Of a stretch of DNA of 45,980 nt, positions 26,928 to 37,409 are shown one piece after another (positions within the stretch are counted from its first letter, which is position 1; each line of letters starts with the position of its first letter). The translations under genes and the position numbers were made by a program. The notes below the pieces were generated by a model. That model searched no databases, was not told where the DNA came from, and worked only from the letters and a program-made list of their open reading frames with translations. Origin of the DNA: Alphaproteobacteria bacterium (GTDB lineage: Bacteria; Pseudomonadota; Alphaproteobacteria; UBA8366; GCA-2717185); contig JAPKDL010000014.1 in assembly GCA_028822585.1 (NCBI GenBank), positions 1-45,980 of the forward strand, read 5' to 3'.

Positions 26928-27491
26928 TCAGTCAACAGACTCCCAAAACTCAATCCCGACGCGCGCCCATGGCGGTTCCAACACCTTAATTTTTTGGATG
27001 ACAGGACAACCCTTGTCATGGGCACCAGGTAAATATCCCGTACTCATCAAGAATTCACCGGTAATTTCACTGCCAGTAAATAAAAACGTTTGTTTGAACA
27101 ATCTAACCCAATCGGGCTTCATTAAAGGATGGTGCGTTTCCAACCAAGCTTTAAAACCGCCGCCCGAATCACGTAACGTCTGAATTCGTTTTGCATTTTC
27201 GACAGCGGCGTTAACTTTTAGTTTATTCCGGATTATGCCAGCGTCACCGAGCAAACGCGCCCGGTCATCAGGTCCGTACGCCGCCACTGTATCAACGTCA
27301 AAGCCATCATAAGCCTTGAAGAAAGCCTCACGCTTTTTCAACACGGTCAACCAGGACAACCCCGCCTGGTTTATCTCCAAGATAAGCCGTTCGAATAAAA
27401 TATGTTCGTCGGATACCGGAAACCCATATTCCGTTCCGTGATAAGGACCATGCCAATCGTGGTTTGGCGAGCTCTCGCAATACGAAGTCAT
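26928..27491 (-). CDS. tag: DNA-3-methyladenine glycosylase I
   Basis: Base-excision repair enzyme that removes 3-methyladenine from alkylated DNA. The 187-residue protein matches the Tag family from the start: WHGPYHGTEYGFPVSDE near residues 13-29, LILEINQAGLSWLTVLKKRE near 36-55 (including the catalytic-site Glu), AGIIRNKLKV near 83-92, and FTGSEITGEFLMSTGYLPGAH with the C-terminal His and Cys of the zinc site (HDKGC). It lies 18 bases after the DUF1467 gene, on the same strand, between two blocks whose junction usually lacks it. It is probably read through from the upstream operon. Confidence 0.94.
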   Translation of the reverse strand: MTSYCESSPNHDWHGPYHGTEYGFPVSDEHILFERLILEINQAGLSWLTVLKKREAFFKAYDGFDVDTVAAYGPDDRARLLGDAGIIRNKLKVNAAVENAKRIQTLRDSGGGFKAWLETHHPLMKPDWVRLFKQTFLFTGSEITGEFLMSTGYLPGAHDKGCPVIQKIKVLEPPWARVGIEFWESVD

Positions 27492-27509
27492 CTCAAAAAA
27501 TCCCGCCCC

Positions 27510-27743
27510 TTACGTTCGAAAATTAATAATTCCAGAATCAGCGACGAACCAGAATATTGTAAACAAAACGCCTGTAATCGCTGTTGTAACACCGAATTTA
27601 ATCAGCAACATGGGCCGTTCAGGCGCGCCTGCGGTGTGTACAGGGTCGGGGTTATCAGGTTGGCGCACGCCCCAAGGCAGCACAATGAATAATACCAGCC
27701 ACCAAGTGACAATGAATGTGACGACGCTTCCTGCGATGTCCAT
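27510..27743 (-). CDS. DUF1467 family small membrane protein
   Basis: A 77-residue protein with two membrane helices: about residues 5-25 with VVTFIVTWWLVLFIVLPWGV, and about 52-72. The tryptophan-rich WWLV and the LPWGVR motif at the end of helix one mark the DUF1467 family. The function is unknown. The gene habitually follows mce and precedes proS in alphaproteobacteria. The start at 27743 has AAAGGA nine bases before it. A longer frame from 27782 would overlap the mce end. Confidence 0.85.
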   Translation of the reverse strand: MDIAGSVVTFIVTWWLVLFIVLPWGVRQPDNPDPVHTAGAPERPMLLIKFGVTTAITGVLFTIFWFVADSGIINFRT

Positions 27744-27759
27744 TTCGGCATCCTTTGTG

Positions 27760-28167
27760 TTATGAGGCTTGTTCCAGTTCAATGAGCGTACCGGAAAAAT
27801 CTTTCGGATGAAGAAAAATCACCGGTTTGTTATGTGCGCCCAATCGTGGTGCGCCATCCCCAAGAATTTTTGCGCCACCGGCCAGAAGCGCATCGCGCGC
27901 CACGGTGATGTCTTCAACTTCGTAACACACGTGATGCATGCCACCCGACGGATTGTTATCGATAAATTTCTGAATCGGCGAATTCGCCCCCAACGGCTCC
28001 AGTAACTCAATTTTGGTGTTCGGCAATTCAACAAAGACAACTGTCACACCATGATCAGGTAACGCGATGGGTTCGGACACCGTGGCACCAAGGGTATCAT
28101 AATAGATCGCCGCCGCCGCAACGACATCAGGTGTGGCAATGGCCACATGATTAAGTTTGCCAATCAT
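27760..28167 (-). CDS. mce: Methylmalonyl-CoA epimerase
   Basis: Vicinal-oxygen-chelate fold enzyme of 135 residues. It interconverts the (R) and (S) forms of methylmalonyl-CoA in propionate and branched-chain catabolism. Metal-ligand positions typical of the family are visible: His in LNHVAIAT (residue 7), Glu in KIELLEPLG, His in GMHHVCYEVED, and the final Glu in TLIELEQ. It lies 35 bases after rnj. The mutase it serves is not in this window. Confidence 0.93.
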   Translation of the reverse strand: MIGKLNHVAIATPDVVAAAAIYYDTLGATVSEPIALPDHGVTVVFVELPNTKIELLEPLGANSPIQKFIDNNPSGGMHHVCYEVEDITVARDALLAGGAKILGDGAPRLGAHNKPVIFLHPKDFSGTLIELEQAS

Positions 28168-28202
28168 TTCTTCATCTCATGTAATCAATACGCCGGCCTA
28201 TC

Positions 28203-29888
28203 TTACAAACGAACGATATGCACATCTGTTTCCGGTCGTTTGCCGCACAAATCACGCAACCGTCGGCGCAACGCATTGCGGGCGGATGTCTGCACCGCGT
28301 CGTCATTCGAACGCCGGGGCAAGGAATCCACAGCTTCTATAATGGCGTCCACCACAGAATTAGCGATTTCATCATCGTTGTTTAAATCATAAACACCTTG
28401 CACCGTTACCAGAGGATCATCACGCAAATATCCATCTTTATCCATGACAAGCGTGGCGACAGCCGATCCGTTAAACAACATTTTTCGACGATCCCGAAGC
28501 GCGGGGTTTTCGGACGGCAATACCCGGTTTCCATCCACGATAAGGCGTCCCGCGAAAACTTTTTCTATTACTTGCACCGGTCCCGGCGCCAGACGCACAA
28601 GGTCTCCGTTCAAGGCCAATTGTGTCTCGGGCACCTGGCAAGTTTTCGCGAGACTGACATGTTCTTCCAAATGCCGCCGTTCACCGTGAACCGGCACGGC
28701 AATTTTTGGTCGGATCCACTGATACATCTGCGCTAGTTCGTCACGGGCGGGGTGTCCCGACACATGAACGTCGGGGATGTCTTTCGCCGTAATAATATCC
28801 ACACCTAAAGCCGCCAGCCTGTTGTGCAGGCGGCTGATGGATTTTTCATTTCCGGGAATGACACGGCTGGAAAACACGACCGTATCGCCTCTTTCGAAAG
28901 CCACATGTCTGTGGTCGCCTTGGGAAATTCGGGTTAGCGCGGCCCGCGGTTCCCCTTGGCTTCCCGTGCAGACATACATAACTTTATCGCGGGGCAAATG
29001 CGCGGCTTCTTCGGGATCCAAAAACCGGTCGACATCCATCAGGTAACCGTTCTCCTTCGCAACCTCATAAAACCGCCACAGGGAACGCCCCGCCAGGGAC
29101 ACTTGTCGACCACATGCGGCACCCACAAATGCCGCTGTTTCCAAACGCGCAATATTCGACGCGAAACAGGCTATTGAGACTCTTTGTTTTAATCCCCCAA
29201 CGACATCAATCAATTTGCGTCGAACGTCCGCTTCAGACTTGGTATGGCCTGGCACGAAGACATTCGTCGAATCACACACCATCGCCAAAACGCCATCGTC
29301 ACCAAGCTTGCTCAACGCCTCCCCGTCTGCCGAAGGGCCAACGAGAGGGTCCGGATCCAGTTTCCAATCCCCTGTGTGCATAACCGCACCCAGGGGCGTT
29401 CGCACCACGCAGGCATTCGGTTCGGGAATAGAATGAGTCAATGTAATCAATTCTATATCAAAGGGACCGACTGAAAATTTCCCCGAAAGCGGAACAACCG
29501 TTACAGGGACTTTATCCACCAGGCCGGCCTCCGTTAGTTTGCGCCGCAAAATGCTTGCGGCAAACGCGGTGGCATAGACCGGGCACTGTAATCGCGGCCA
29601 CAGATGCGCCACAGCGCCCAAATGGTCTTCGTGGGCGTGCGTAATAATCAAACCGGCCAAGTCTTCCTTACGCTCTTCAATATAGCTCGGGTCCGGCATA
29701 ATGACATCAACCCCGGGCGTTTCGTCATCACCAAACGTTATGCCAAGGTCAATCATCAACCACTTGCCGGCATGGCCATACAAATTCAGGTTCATGCCAA
29801 TTTCACCGGCACCGCCCAGCGGCAAGAATAAGAGTTCTTCGTCGGAAGGGTGACCCGTCGTTTCGATTAAATTTTTGTTGTTGGGCAT
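28203..29888 (-). CDS. rnj: Ribonuclease J
   Basis: Beta-CASP metallo-beta-lactamase RNase with 5'-to-3' exo- and endonuclease activity, acting in mRNA decay and rRNA maturation. The 561-residue protein has the zinc motif HAHEDH at residues 84-89, a second His in SGHPARDEL in the beta-CASP region, SRVIPGNEKSI, and VPVHGERRHLEEH near 375. The C-terminal domain follows. I use the ATG at 29888. A GTG two codons earlier overlaps the coaX stop by four bases (GTGA) and is equally plausible. Confidence 0.95.
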   Translation of the reverse strand: MPNNKNLIETTGHPSDEELLFLPLGGAGEIGMNLNLYGHAGKWLMIDLGITFGDDETPGVDVIMPDPSYIEERKEDLAGLIITHAHEDHLGAVAHLWPRLQCPVYATAFAASILRRKLTEAGLVDKVPVTVVPLSGKFSVGPFDIELITLTHSIPEPNACVVRTPLGAVMHTGDWKLDPDPLVGPSADGEALSKLGDDGVLAMVCDSTNVFVPGHTKSEADVRRKLIDVVGGLKQRVSIACFASNIARLETAAFVGAACGRQVSLAGRSLWRFYEVAKENGYLMDVDRFLDPEEAAHLPRDKVMYVCTGSQGEPRAALTRISQGDHRHVAFERGDTVVFSSRVIPGNEKSISRLHNRLAALGVDIITAKDIPDVHVSGHPARDELAQMYQWIRPKIAVPVHGERRHLEEHVSLAKTCQVPETQLALNGDLVRLAPGPVQVIEKVFAGRLIVDGNRVLPSENPALRDRRKMLFNGSAVATLVMDKDGYLRDDPLVTVQGVYDLNNDDEIANSVVDAIIEAVDSLPRRSNDDAVQTSARNALRRRLRDLCGKRPETDVHIVRL

Positions 29889-29890
29889 AT

Positions 29891-30664
29891 TCACGATGTC
29901 TGATTTCTTTCATAAATTTCTATCAAACCGGCAACAGTCAGGTTGGAATCTGTTTCGTCTATCATGTCGGTTGATTCTGCGAAAAGCGGTGCCAGTCCGC
30001 CGGTTGCGACAACAGTCATGGCCACGCCACATTCCGTCTTAATCCGGGTTACAAGACCCTCTATCATGCCGATATAACCCCAAAAAATCCCAGACCGCAT
30101 CGCCGCGACAGTTGTTTTTCCAATGACTTCATCGGTACGGAGAATTTCAATACGGGGCAATTGCGCCGATCCCATATGCAGCGCTTCCGCCGATAGATTA
30201 ATGCCGGGCGCGATAACGCCGCCCTGGTAATTGCCATCAATATCTACCACTTCAAATGTCGTCGCGGTTCCAAAGTCGATAACAATCAAAGGACCCTGAA
30301 ACTTTTTATGCGCCGCGACCGCTGTCGCCAACCGATCTGCACCGACTTGCGAAGGGTGATCGAAAATGACTTCGAGACCTAAATTTACATTGTCCGCGCC
30401 AACAACAAGCGGCTCCGTTCTAAAATAGCGCTCACACAACGTTTTGATATTGAATAATGCCTGCGGTACGACAGAGGCGATGATCGCGCCCGTAATGTCG
30501 CCGGGTTTAACATCTTCCAGAGTCATCAACTGCGTAAGCCAGACCGCGTATTCATCCGCTGTCCTCTTGGTATTGCTAGCGCAGCGCCACGACCCCTTGA
30601 TATGGTCCCCCTCGCAAACTGCAAAGACGACATTGGTGTTTCCGAAATCTATAACCAACAACAT
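29891..30664 (-). CDS. coaX: Type III pantothenate kinase
   Basis: First step of coenzyme A synthesis, phosphorylating pantothenate. The 257-residue protein has the ASKHA-fold phosphate loop DFGNTN at residues 6-11, the pantothenate-binding GADRLA near 102-107, and IDFGTATTFEVV near 121-132. The start at 30664 puts the first motif where the family has it. The upstream frame from 30700 overlaps birA. The gene is one base after the birA stop, so translation is probably coupled. The birA-coaX-rnj order is conserved in alphaproteobacteria. Confidence 0.95.
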   Translation of the reverse strand: MLLVIDFGNTNVVFAVCEGDHIKGSWRCASNTKRTADEYAVWLTQLMTLEDVKPGDITGAIIASVVPQALFNIKTLCERYFRTEPLVVGADNVNLGLEVIFDHPSQVGADRLATAVAAHKKFQGPLIVIDFGTATTFEVVDIDGNYQGGVIAPGINLSAEALHMGSAQLPRIEILRTDEVIGKTTVAAMRSGIFWGYIGMIEGLVTRIKTECGVAMTVVATGGLAPLFAESTDMIDETDSNLTVAGLIEIYERNQTS

Positions 30665-30665
30665 A

Positions 30666-31439
30666 TCACGGGCCTTCAAAAAATACATCGCCAGCGGCAA
30701 TGCGAATTACGGTGCCGTCCGGCCGTTCCAACATTAACGCGCCGTCATCGTCCAAATCGAGAAATCGACCCGTCGTTTCAGTCGTTGCGCTCCGCACGAT
30801 TATCGCGTCCCCTAAACCCTTCGCGCGATCCAACCAAGCTTCGCGAAGAGGCGTCATGCCTTTTAAATTCCATTCGTCGCGCCAAATCAGGAGCCGCGTC
30901 ACAAAACCGGTCAAAACAGCAGCCGCTGTAACAGATGGATCGTGCGCCGTCATATGCGTTGCCGGATATAGCGTATCTTCTGGGTGCGACACAACATTTA
31001 CGCCACACCCCAACACTAGCCAATCCACTGTGCGGCACATGCCACCTCCGGCAGATTCTAACAATATGCCTGCAATTTTTCCGCCATCCACAAGAACGTC
31101 ATTAGGCCATTTATGCTGTACCACAACAGTATCAGGCAACAATGCGCATAAGGCGTCTCCGAGAGCGATTGCGGCAAGCAGCGATATTTGCGCAGCTTCT
31201 TGCGGCGGTTTATTAGGACGTAAAATAGTCGAACAATACAAATTACCCTTTGGCGACACCCAATTCCGACCGCGACGTCCCCGACCTTTCGTTTGCATAT
31301 CCGCCCATATAACCGTCCCGTCATCTGCGCCATCCGCCGCAAGTTCACGCGCAACGTCATTGGTTGACTCAACCGTATCTCGGTGAATGAGTGAAATTCC
31401 CATCGGCCAGTTTGCGGGGCGCTCCAAAGCAGATCTCAT
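30666..31439 (-). CDS. birA: Biotin-[acetyl-CoA-carboxylase] ligase
   Basis: Attaches biotin to the carrier protein of acetyl-CoA carboxylase and related enzymes through biotinyl-AMP. The 257-residue protein begins at the catalytic domain (VESTNDVARE near 24-33), with the adenylate-binding GRGRRGRNW, the KWPNDVLVDGGKIAGILLE block, and GCGVNV. A small C-terminal SH3-like domain ends it. The N-terminal helix-turn-helix of E. coli BirA is missing, so it is a ligase without repressor function. It follows nuoN by 17 bases and is probably part of the nuo transcript. Confidence 0.95.
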   Translation of the reverse strand: MRSALERPANWPMGISLIHRDTVESTNDVARELAADGADDGTVIWADMQTKGRGRRGRNWVSPKGNLYCSTILRPNKPPQEAAQISLLAAIALGDALCALLPDTVVVQHKWPNDVLVDGGKIAGILLESAGGGMCRTVDWLVLGCGVNVVSHPEDTLYPATHMTAHDPSVTAAAVLTGFVTRLLIWRDEWNLKGMTPLREAWLDRAKGLGDAIIVRSATTETTGRFLDLDDDGALMLERPDGTVIRIAAGDVFFEGP

Positions 31440-31456
31440 CCGTATGCGTCGCTATT

Positions 31457-32908
31457 CTAACCGGAAAATAATGATGCCGCCGCCAGCGAGGCACCGTCTA
31501 ATACTGGTGTTAATATAATGAAAAACAATACCGTCGCGACACTGGTGATTGTCATGATTGCCGACAATGAGCGACCAACGGGCATATCGAACGCATCACG
31601 TTCATCATCAAAATACATAATTTTTATGATACGCAGATAATAAAAAGAACCAACAACGCTTGAAAGCACCCCAATAATGGCCAGCGTAAAGAGTTCGGCC
31701 TCAATGGCAGCGAGGAATACATAAAGTTTGCCAAAGAACCCCGCCAACGGAGGCACACCGGCAAGTGAAAACATGAAAATCATCAAGGCCAGTGCGATTT
31801 TGGGGTGCGTTTTTGACAAACCGGAAAGATCATCGATATTTTCAACCATTTGCCCATTTCGACGCATACACAAAATACAAGCGAAAGTCCCCACAGTCAT
31901 CACCAGATAAATTGTCATATACAGCAGAACGCCGCGAACCCCGGCTTCGGTTCCAGCTGCTATACCAACTAATGCATAGCCGACATGGCCAATGGAGCTA
32001 TACGCCATCAGACGTTTAATATTCGTCTGGGCGATCGCTGCAAAGGCACCGAGAAGCATTGATGCAATCGAAATGGCGATAATAACCTGGCGCCATTCGT
32101 CCACCAACCCGCCAAACGGCTCCATCAACACCCGGAGAAATAATGCGATGGCGGCAACCTTGGGCGCGACAGCAAAAAATGCTGTAACCGGCGTCGGCGC
32201 GCCTTCGTAGACATCCGGGGCCCACATATGAAATGGCACAGCTGAAATTTTAAATGCGAGCCCTGCGCATAAAAAGACAATGCCGACAACGACACCGACA
32301 GAACCGTGACCATCATGCCCGCCCAATTCCGCCGCCAGCGTGGTAAAGGAAGTTGTCCCGGCAAAGCCGTATATCATCGAACAACCATACAAGAGCAGTC
32401 CGGAGGACAATGCGCCCAACACGAAATATTTCAGCCCTGCTTCCGTGGAACGCAAATTATCGCGCTGCATCGCTGCAAGGACGTACAAGGATAAACTTTG
32501 CAGTTCCAATCCAATATACAATGAAATTAAATCATTGGCGGACACCATCATCATCATGCCAACACAAGCGAAAACAATAAGTATTGGAAATTCAAACCGG
32601 TCCATATTTTCGCGTTTGACGAAACCATCGCTCATGATCAACGCCACGGTAGAGCCGATCAATACCAGCAGTTTCATGTAGACTGCAAAGTGGTCCGTTA
32701 CAAACAGGCCGTTGAAAGCCAAGGCTTCGCCTTTGTTCATCATCACAACCAGAAAAATGGTGACGATGAGAACCAAAATGGACAAGATAGAGACGAGAGA
32801 GGAAGCCCGCTCCTTGGACGCAAACACGCCGACCATCATTAAGCCCATGCCGCATATGGCAAGGAAAATTTCAGGAATGGCGGGAAGTATAATTGGCATT
32901 TCAGTCAT
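31457..32908 (-). CDS. nuoN: NADH-quinone oxidoreductase subunit N
   Basis: Antiporter-like proton-pumping subunit in the membrane arm of complex I. The 483-residue protein has about 14 hydrophobic segments. The conserved charged residues of this family sit in helices, including Glu in [17 protein letters not shown] and Lys in AEAGLKYF-type sequence (here [11 protein letters not shown]). The discontinuous helix region is [22 protein letters not shown]. It is the last nuo gene, 21 bases after nuoM. Confidence 0.96.
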   Translation of the reverse strand: MTEMPIILPAIPEIFLAICGMGLMMVGVFASKERASSLVSILSILVLIVTIFLVVMMNKGEALAFNGLFVTDHFAVYMKLLVLIGSTVALIMSDGFVKRENMDRFEFPILIVFACVGMMMMVSANDLISLYIGLELQSLSLYVLAAMQRDNLRSTEAGLKYFVLGALSSGLLLYGCSMIYGFAGTTSFTTLAAELGGHDGHGSVGVVVGIVFLCAGLAFKISAVPFHMWAPDVYEGAPTPVTAFFAVAPKVAAIALFLRVLMEPFGGLVDEWRQVIIAISIASMLLGAFAAIAQTNIKRLMAYSSIGHVGYALVGIAAGTEAGVRGVLLYMTIYLVMTVGTFACILCMRRNGQMVENIDDLSGLSKTHPKIALALMIFMFSLAGVPPLAGFFGKLYVFLAAIEAELFTLAIIGVLSSVVGSFYYLRIIKIMYFDDERDAFDMPVGRSLSAIMTITSVATVLFFIILTPVLDGASLAAASLFSG

Positions 32909-32929
32909 TGTATTTCAGGCTGTCCCCGT

Positions 32930-34453
32930 CTATCGCGCAGCCAAGGCGTGACCGCCATCCGCCGCGGCGAGCGCAGTGTTGTAATTTTCGATCAAATTAG
33001 CGACCGATGCAGACATAGGTTCAATGAAGGATGACGGATAAATACCCATCCAAAACACCAAGATGATCAACGGCGCAAATTGGATAATTTCCCGTGGGCT
33101 TAAATCAACGATCGACTTCAGATCTTCCTTCGTCATTTTTTCAAACACGACACGGCGGTACATATACAACATATAGGCCGCCCCCAAAACCATTCCTGTC
33201 CCTATCAGCAAAGCCACCCAGGTATTTGCCTGGAAGGCGCCCACCAGGATTAGGAATTCGCCAACAAACCCGCTTGTTCCCGGCAATCCGACTGAGGCCA
33301 ACATGAACACCATAAAGATCAGCGCATATCGCGGCATACGTTCCACCAAACCGCCGTATCGCGAAATTTCTCGCGAATGAATTCGATCGTAAACCACGCC
33401 AACACACAAAAATAAGGCGCCGGATACAAAGCCGTGGCTCAGCATTTGGAGCAACGCCCCTTCCACTGCTTGCTGGTTAGCTGCGAAAATCCCAACAGTC
33501 ACGAAGCCCATATGCGCAACCGAAGAATACGCGATAAGTTTCTTCATATCTTCCTGCACCAGCGCCACCAGCGATGTGTAAATCACCGCGACGATGCTCA
33601 GGGTGTAAATCATGGGAGTAAAAAACGCGGAGGCTTCCGGTAACATCGGTAACGAAAAGCGAAGGAACCCATAGGCACCCATTTTCAACAGAACTCCCGC
33701 CAAAATTACCGACCCCGCCGTCGGCGCCTCGACATGCGCATCCGGCAACCAGGTATGTACGGGCCACATGGGCACCTTGACCGCAAAGGACGCGAACAAC
33801 GCCAGCCACATCCAAAGTTGCACTTCATATCTGAAATGATGCTGCATGATCGTCGGAATGTCTGTTGTGCCTGTTTGGACGTACATCGCGATCAACGCAA
33901 GCAGCATCAGCACAGAGCCAAGCAATGTGTAGAGAAAAAACTTAAACGCCGCATAGACGCGTCGATTCCCCCCCCAAACCCCAATAATCAAGAACATAGG
34001 TATCAGAACAGCTTCAAAGAAGATGTAAAAGACGATGAAATCCAGCGCGCAGAACATACCAACCATCATGGTTTCCAACACCAGGAAGGCGATCATGTAT
34101 TCTTTCACGCGAGTCTTAATTGCGTCCCAACTCGCCAGAATGCAAATTGGGGTCAATAAAGTCGACAGCAACACAAAGAACATTGAAATGCCGTCAACAC
34201 CAACGTGGTAGGTGATATTGAACGACGGCATCCATTCCTGGCGTTCCGCATATTGAAAATCTGCCGTTTCATTTTTGAAATTCAGCCAGATTAGCAGCGA
34301 GAAGCCAAAGGTGAAGAGCGACACCCACAGCGCGCCCCACTTGGCGTTGCGAGCCACCAGATCCTCTGGACCACGCACAAACAGGAATATCGCCAACGCT
34401 CCCGCCAAAGGCGTGAAGATCGTGACGCTAAGTAGCGGAAAATCATCCATCAT
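32930..34453 (-). CDS. nuoM: NADH-quinone oxidoreductase subunit M
   Basis: Second antiporter-like subunit of the complex I membrane arm, 507 residues with about 14 membrane segments. Seen are the conserved glutamate helix (IFFEAVLIPMFLIIGVWG near 145-162), the discontinuous helix KVPMWPVHTWLPDAHVEAPT near 230-250, and KKLIAYSSVAHMGFV. It is distinct from Mrp antiporter subunits by its place in a full nuo operon. Five bases separate it from nuoL. Confidence 0.97.
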   Translation of the reverse strand: MMDDFPLLSVTIFTPLAGALAIFLFVRGPEDLVARNAKWGALWVSLFTFGFSLLIWLNFKNETADFQYAERQEWMPSFNITYHVGVDGISMFFVLLSTLLTPICILASWDAIKTRVKEYMIAFLVLETMMVGMFCALDFIVFYIFFEAVLIPMFLIIGVWGGNRRVYAAFKFFLYTLLGSVLMLLALIAMYVQTGTTDIPTIMQHHFRYEVQLWMWLALFASFAVKVPMWPVHTWLPDAHVEAPTAGSVILAGVLLKMGAYGFLRFSLPMLPEASAFFTPMIYTLSIVAVIYTSLVALVQEDMKKLIAYSSVAHMGFVTVGIFAANQQAVEGALLQMLSHGFVSGALFLCVGVVYDRIHSREISRYGGLVERMPRYALIFMVFMLASVGLPGTSGFVGEFLILVGAFQANTWVALLIGTGMVLGAAYMLYMYRRVVFEKMTKEDLKSIVDLSPREIIQFAPLIILVFWMGIYPSSFIEPMSASVANLIENYNTALAAADGGHALAAR

Positions 34454-34458
34454 CGCTC

Positions 34459-36408
34459 TTAGCCCGCCGCTGTAAATAGGTGCCAGGTTACGAGTCCGAC
34501 AATGCCAATCAGCATCGCAAACGCGTAATGGTAAAGATATCCACTTTGCAAATTGCTCGCCCGCTGCGCCCAGCGTTTTGTCAAAGCAGCGACGCCATCG
34601 GGTCCCACGCCATCAATTAACGCGCCATCACCGGATTTCCAAAGGCCGCGGCCGAGATAAAAAGCCGGTTTAACGAATATAGCGTTAAACAATTCGTCGA
34701 AATACCATTTGTTGTATGAGAACAAATACAGGGGACGAAACGCATCAGCCAACGCCTTGGGAAGGTTAGTGTTGACGATATACATCCAATACGCCAGCGC
34801 GATACCGCTCACGCCCATGGCCAAGGGTAATACTTTCACCCAAATTGGAACATAATGGGAATCGACCAGGGCCGTGTGCGTCGACAGGACCTTAATTGAG
34901 TCTCCCCAAAAGGCGTCCATGCCGTCGCCGACAAAGACAGAGTATCCCGCGACGCCGGCAAATATCGAGCCCGCAGCAAGCAATACCAAGGGTAAAAGCA
35001 TGATTTTTGGCGATTCATGGATATGCGCCAACGTTTTTTCATCGCAACGAGGCTTGCCGTGAAACGTCATGAATAACAGCCGCCATGAATAGAACGCCGT
35101 CATGAACGCCGCTGCAATACCCATCCAGAATGCGTAGGTCCCAACGCCCGTATGGGCGGCGAAGGATGATTCTATAATCGCGTCCTTGGAAAAGAATCCA
35201 GCAAACCCAATTGAGGTACCAGGGATCCCGATTCCCGCCAACGCCAGACTGCCAATCCACATCAAGGCGTAGGTAAACGGAATAAGCTTATAAAGCCCTC
35301 CCATTTTGCGCATGTCCTGTTCATCGGACATGGCGTGGATAACCGAGCCCGAGCCCAAGAACAACAAGGCTTTGAAAAATGCATGTGTCATAAGGTGGAA
35401 CATGGCTGCCGAATAAGCCGAAACACCGACCGCAAAAAACATATAACCCAATTGGGAACAGGTCGAATAAGCAATGACCCGTTTGATGTCGTTTTGGGTT
35501 AACCCAACTGTGGCCGCGAAGAACGCAGTTGAGGCGCCGACCACAGTCACCACCATCAACGCGGTTTCCGATAATTCAAACAAGGGCGACAAACGGCACA
35601 CCATGAAGACACCCGCCGTCACCATCGTCGCGGCGTGGATCAGTGCGGAGACCGGCGTCGGGCCTTCCATCGCATCGGGCAGCCAAGTATGGAGCCCCAA
35701 TTGCGCTGATTTCCCCATCGCGCCGATAAATAGCAGCAAACATAGAACCGTCAATGCATGGTATTCAACACCCAGGAACACCAAGGTCGCATTCGCCATT
35801 CCCGGCGCGGCGGCGAAAATTTCATCAAAGGAAACCGTGCCGAACAACACATACACGCCAAATATACCCAGCGCGAACCCAACATCCCCGACCCGGTTGA
35901 CCAAAAACGCCTTAATTGCAGCCGCATTCGCCGAAGGTTTGTCGTACCAAAACCCGATCAAAAGGTAGGAACAAAGCCCAACACCTTCCCATCCAAAAAA
36001 TAACTGTACGAGGTTTTCGGCTGTCACCAACATCAACATGAAGAACGTGAACAGGCTTAAATATGCGAAAAACCGGGGAATCGACTTATCGTGATGCATG
36101 TATCCAATGGAGTACAGATGAACGACCGCCGACACCGTCGTCACGACTAACAACATCACCGCCGTCAAGGTGTCCACCTTCAACGACCATGCGAACGACA
36201 AATCGCCGGAGACAACCCAGTCTAACAACGGCACGGTTCGCGGCGCAGCGCCCAAAGCGACGTCATAAAACAGGTAATAGGAAATCAGCGCGGAGATCAC
36301 CATGAACGCACAAGTCACTAACTCAGCACCACGGTCACGAATGACCGATCCAAAGAACCCCGCGACGAAAGCGCCCAGGAGCGGCAGAAATACGGCGGCA
36401 GCTTCCAT
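34459..36408 (-). CDS. nuoL: NADH-quinone oxidoreductase subunit L
   Basis: Distal antiporter-like subunit of complex I, 649 residues. The core has about 14 membrane helices with [19 protein letters not shown] near 133-151, the discontinuous segment [19 protein letters not shown] near 235-253, and [18 protein letters not shown]. The C-terminal part includes the long amphipathic lateral helix that braces NuoM and NuoN, followed by a last membrane helix. Seven bases separate it from nuoK. Confidence 0.97.
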   Translation of the reverse strand: MEAAAVFLPLLGAFVAGFFGSVIRDRGAELVTCAFMVISALISYYLFYDVALGAAPRTVPLLDWVVSGDLSFAWSLKVDTLTAVMLLVVTTVSAVVHLYSIGYMHHDKSIPRFFAYLSLFTFFMLMLVTAENLVQLFFGWEGVGLCSYLLIGFWYDKPSANAAAIKAFLVNRVGDVGFALGIFGVYVLFGTVSFDEIFAAAPGMANATLVFLGVEYHALTVLCLLLFIGAMGKSAQLGLHTWLPDAMEGPTPVSALIHAATMVTAGVFMVCRLSPLFELSETALMVVTVVGASTAFFAATVGLTQNDIKRVIAYSTCSQLGYMFFAVGVSAYSAAMFHLMTHAFFKALLFLGSGSVIHAMSDEQDMRKMGGLYKLIPFTYALMWIGSLALAGIGIPGTSIGFAGFFSKDAIIESSFAAHTGVGTYAFWMGIAAAFMTAFYSWRLLFMTFHGKPRCDEKTLAHIHESPKIMLLPLVLLAAGSIFAGVAGYSVFVGDGMDAFWGDSIKVLSTHTALVDSHYVPIWVKVLPLAMGVSGIALAYWMYIVNTNLPKALADAFRPLYLFSYNKWYFDELFNAIFVKPAFYLGRGLWKSGDGALIDGVGPDGVAALTKRWAQRASNLQSGYLYHYAFAMLIGIVGLVTWHLFTAAG

Positions 36409-36415
36409 CCGTCCC

Positions 36416-36727
36416 TTAACCCTTCATCATATTGATGTCTTCAACAGCAATCGATCCGCGATTACGGTAATACACCACAAGTATAGCAAGCCCGATCGCG
36501 GCTTCCGCCGCCGCTACCGTTAAAACGAACAGCGCGAAAACCTGACCAACCAAATCGTGAAGATGCGTTGAAAACGCCACAAAATTTATGTTGACCGCCA
36601 AGAGCATCAATTCTATCGACATCAAAATTATGATCACGTTTTTGCGATTCAGAAATATCCCAAAAAGCCCCAGCGTAAACAAAACCGCCGCGACTGTCAG
36701 GTAATGCGATAAGCCAATTTCCAGCAT
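36416..36727 (-). CDS. nuoK: NADH-quinone oxidoreductase subunit K
   Basis: Small membrane subunit of complex I, 103 residues, three membrane helices. The two membrane glutamates important for proton transfer are in place: Glu in [10 protein letters not shown] (helix 2) and Glu in [10 protein letters not shown] (helix 3). The start overlaps the nuoJ stop by one base (TGATG), so the two are coupled. Confidence 0.96.
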   Translation of the reverse strand: MLEIGLSHYLTVAAVLFTLGLFGIFLNRKNVIIILMSIELMLLAVNINFVAFSTHLHDLVGQVFALFVLTVAAAEAAIGLAILVVYYRNRGSIAVEDINMMKG

Positions 36728-37341
36728 CAGACGCCGCTCCCCGGGACAACTTTCACAATCTCAATCGTGTCGGCCACCTTGCGGTCAACTTGATCGGAAA
36801 TCCGTTGCCGTCTGACCCCTTCGCGGTCGCGCAAGGTCAAGACGATGGCGCCAATCATGGCGACCAGCAAAATCAGACCAGCCGCTTGAAACAAATATAT
36901 ATAATGGGTGTAAACCAGCCGGCCCAAGGCGTTGGTATTGGTAACCTGATCAATGGGTGGAGTTGGCATTGCAGAAGCCGCCTCGCTGAGTGGCAAGACA
37001 ACCCAACTGCCACCAATGACCGCAAGTTCTGCCAGCAACACTATGCCGATCAGCGCACCGATGGGCAGGTATTGCAACACACCTTCGCGCATTTCCACGT
37101 AATTGATGTCTAGCATCATCACCACGAACAAGAACAAGACAGCCACTGCGCCGACATAGACAATGACCAAGATCATCGCCAAGAATTCAGCGCCCATTAA
37201 AACAAATAACCCAGCCGCATTAAAGAACGCCAGGATCAGAAATAATACCGAATGAACAGGATTACGTGACGATATCACCATCACCCCTGCGGCCACGGCC
37301 ACAAAGGCGAACAGATAAAACGCCAGTCCTTGAATAATCAT
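36727..37341 (-). CDS. nuoJ: NADH-quinone oxidoreductase subunit J
   Basis: Membrane subunit of complex I, 204 residues with five helices. The conserved third-helix region [23 protein letters not shown] (written here in part: [15 protein letters not shown]), which bends in the proton path, lies near residues 57-75. A charged C-terminal tail of about 40 residues faces out of the membrane. AAGGGG lies a few bases before the ATG. The 68-base gap to nuoI is the second largest within the operon and shows nothing else. Confidence 0.95.
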   Translation of the reverse strand: MIIQGLAFYLFAFVAVAAGVMVISSRNPVHSVLFLILAFFNAAGLFVLMGAEFLAMILVIVYVGAVAVLFLFVVMMLDINYVEMREGVLQYLPIGALIGIVLLAELAVIGGSWVVLPLSEAASAMPTPPIDQVTNTNALGRLVYTHYIYLFQAAGLILLVAMIGAIVLTLRDREGVRRQRISDQVDRKVADTIEIVKVVPGSGV

Positions 37342-37409
37342 GTAATCCCCTTGTCGCGCGCGCTTGAGACGCCTTTAAAGCAATCCGTTAGAGCATCCGT
37401 GCGATTTGT

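Noticed and set aside
26881-27183. Plus-strand frame downstream of the 26.73-kb promoter, running into tag
   Set aside because: It is mostly antisense to the tag 3' end, lacks a good ribosome binding site and looks like no family. I kept the promoter as a candidate without assigning it this gene.
30700-31386. 228-residue plus-strand frame opposite birA
   Set aside because: It mirrors birA codons, has no known motif, and birA is certain.
31457-36408. nuoL, nuoM and nuoN as an Mrp-type antiporter operon
   Set aside because: They lie in a complete nuoA-N set with all iron-sulfur subunits, and the family-specific motifs fit complex I.
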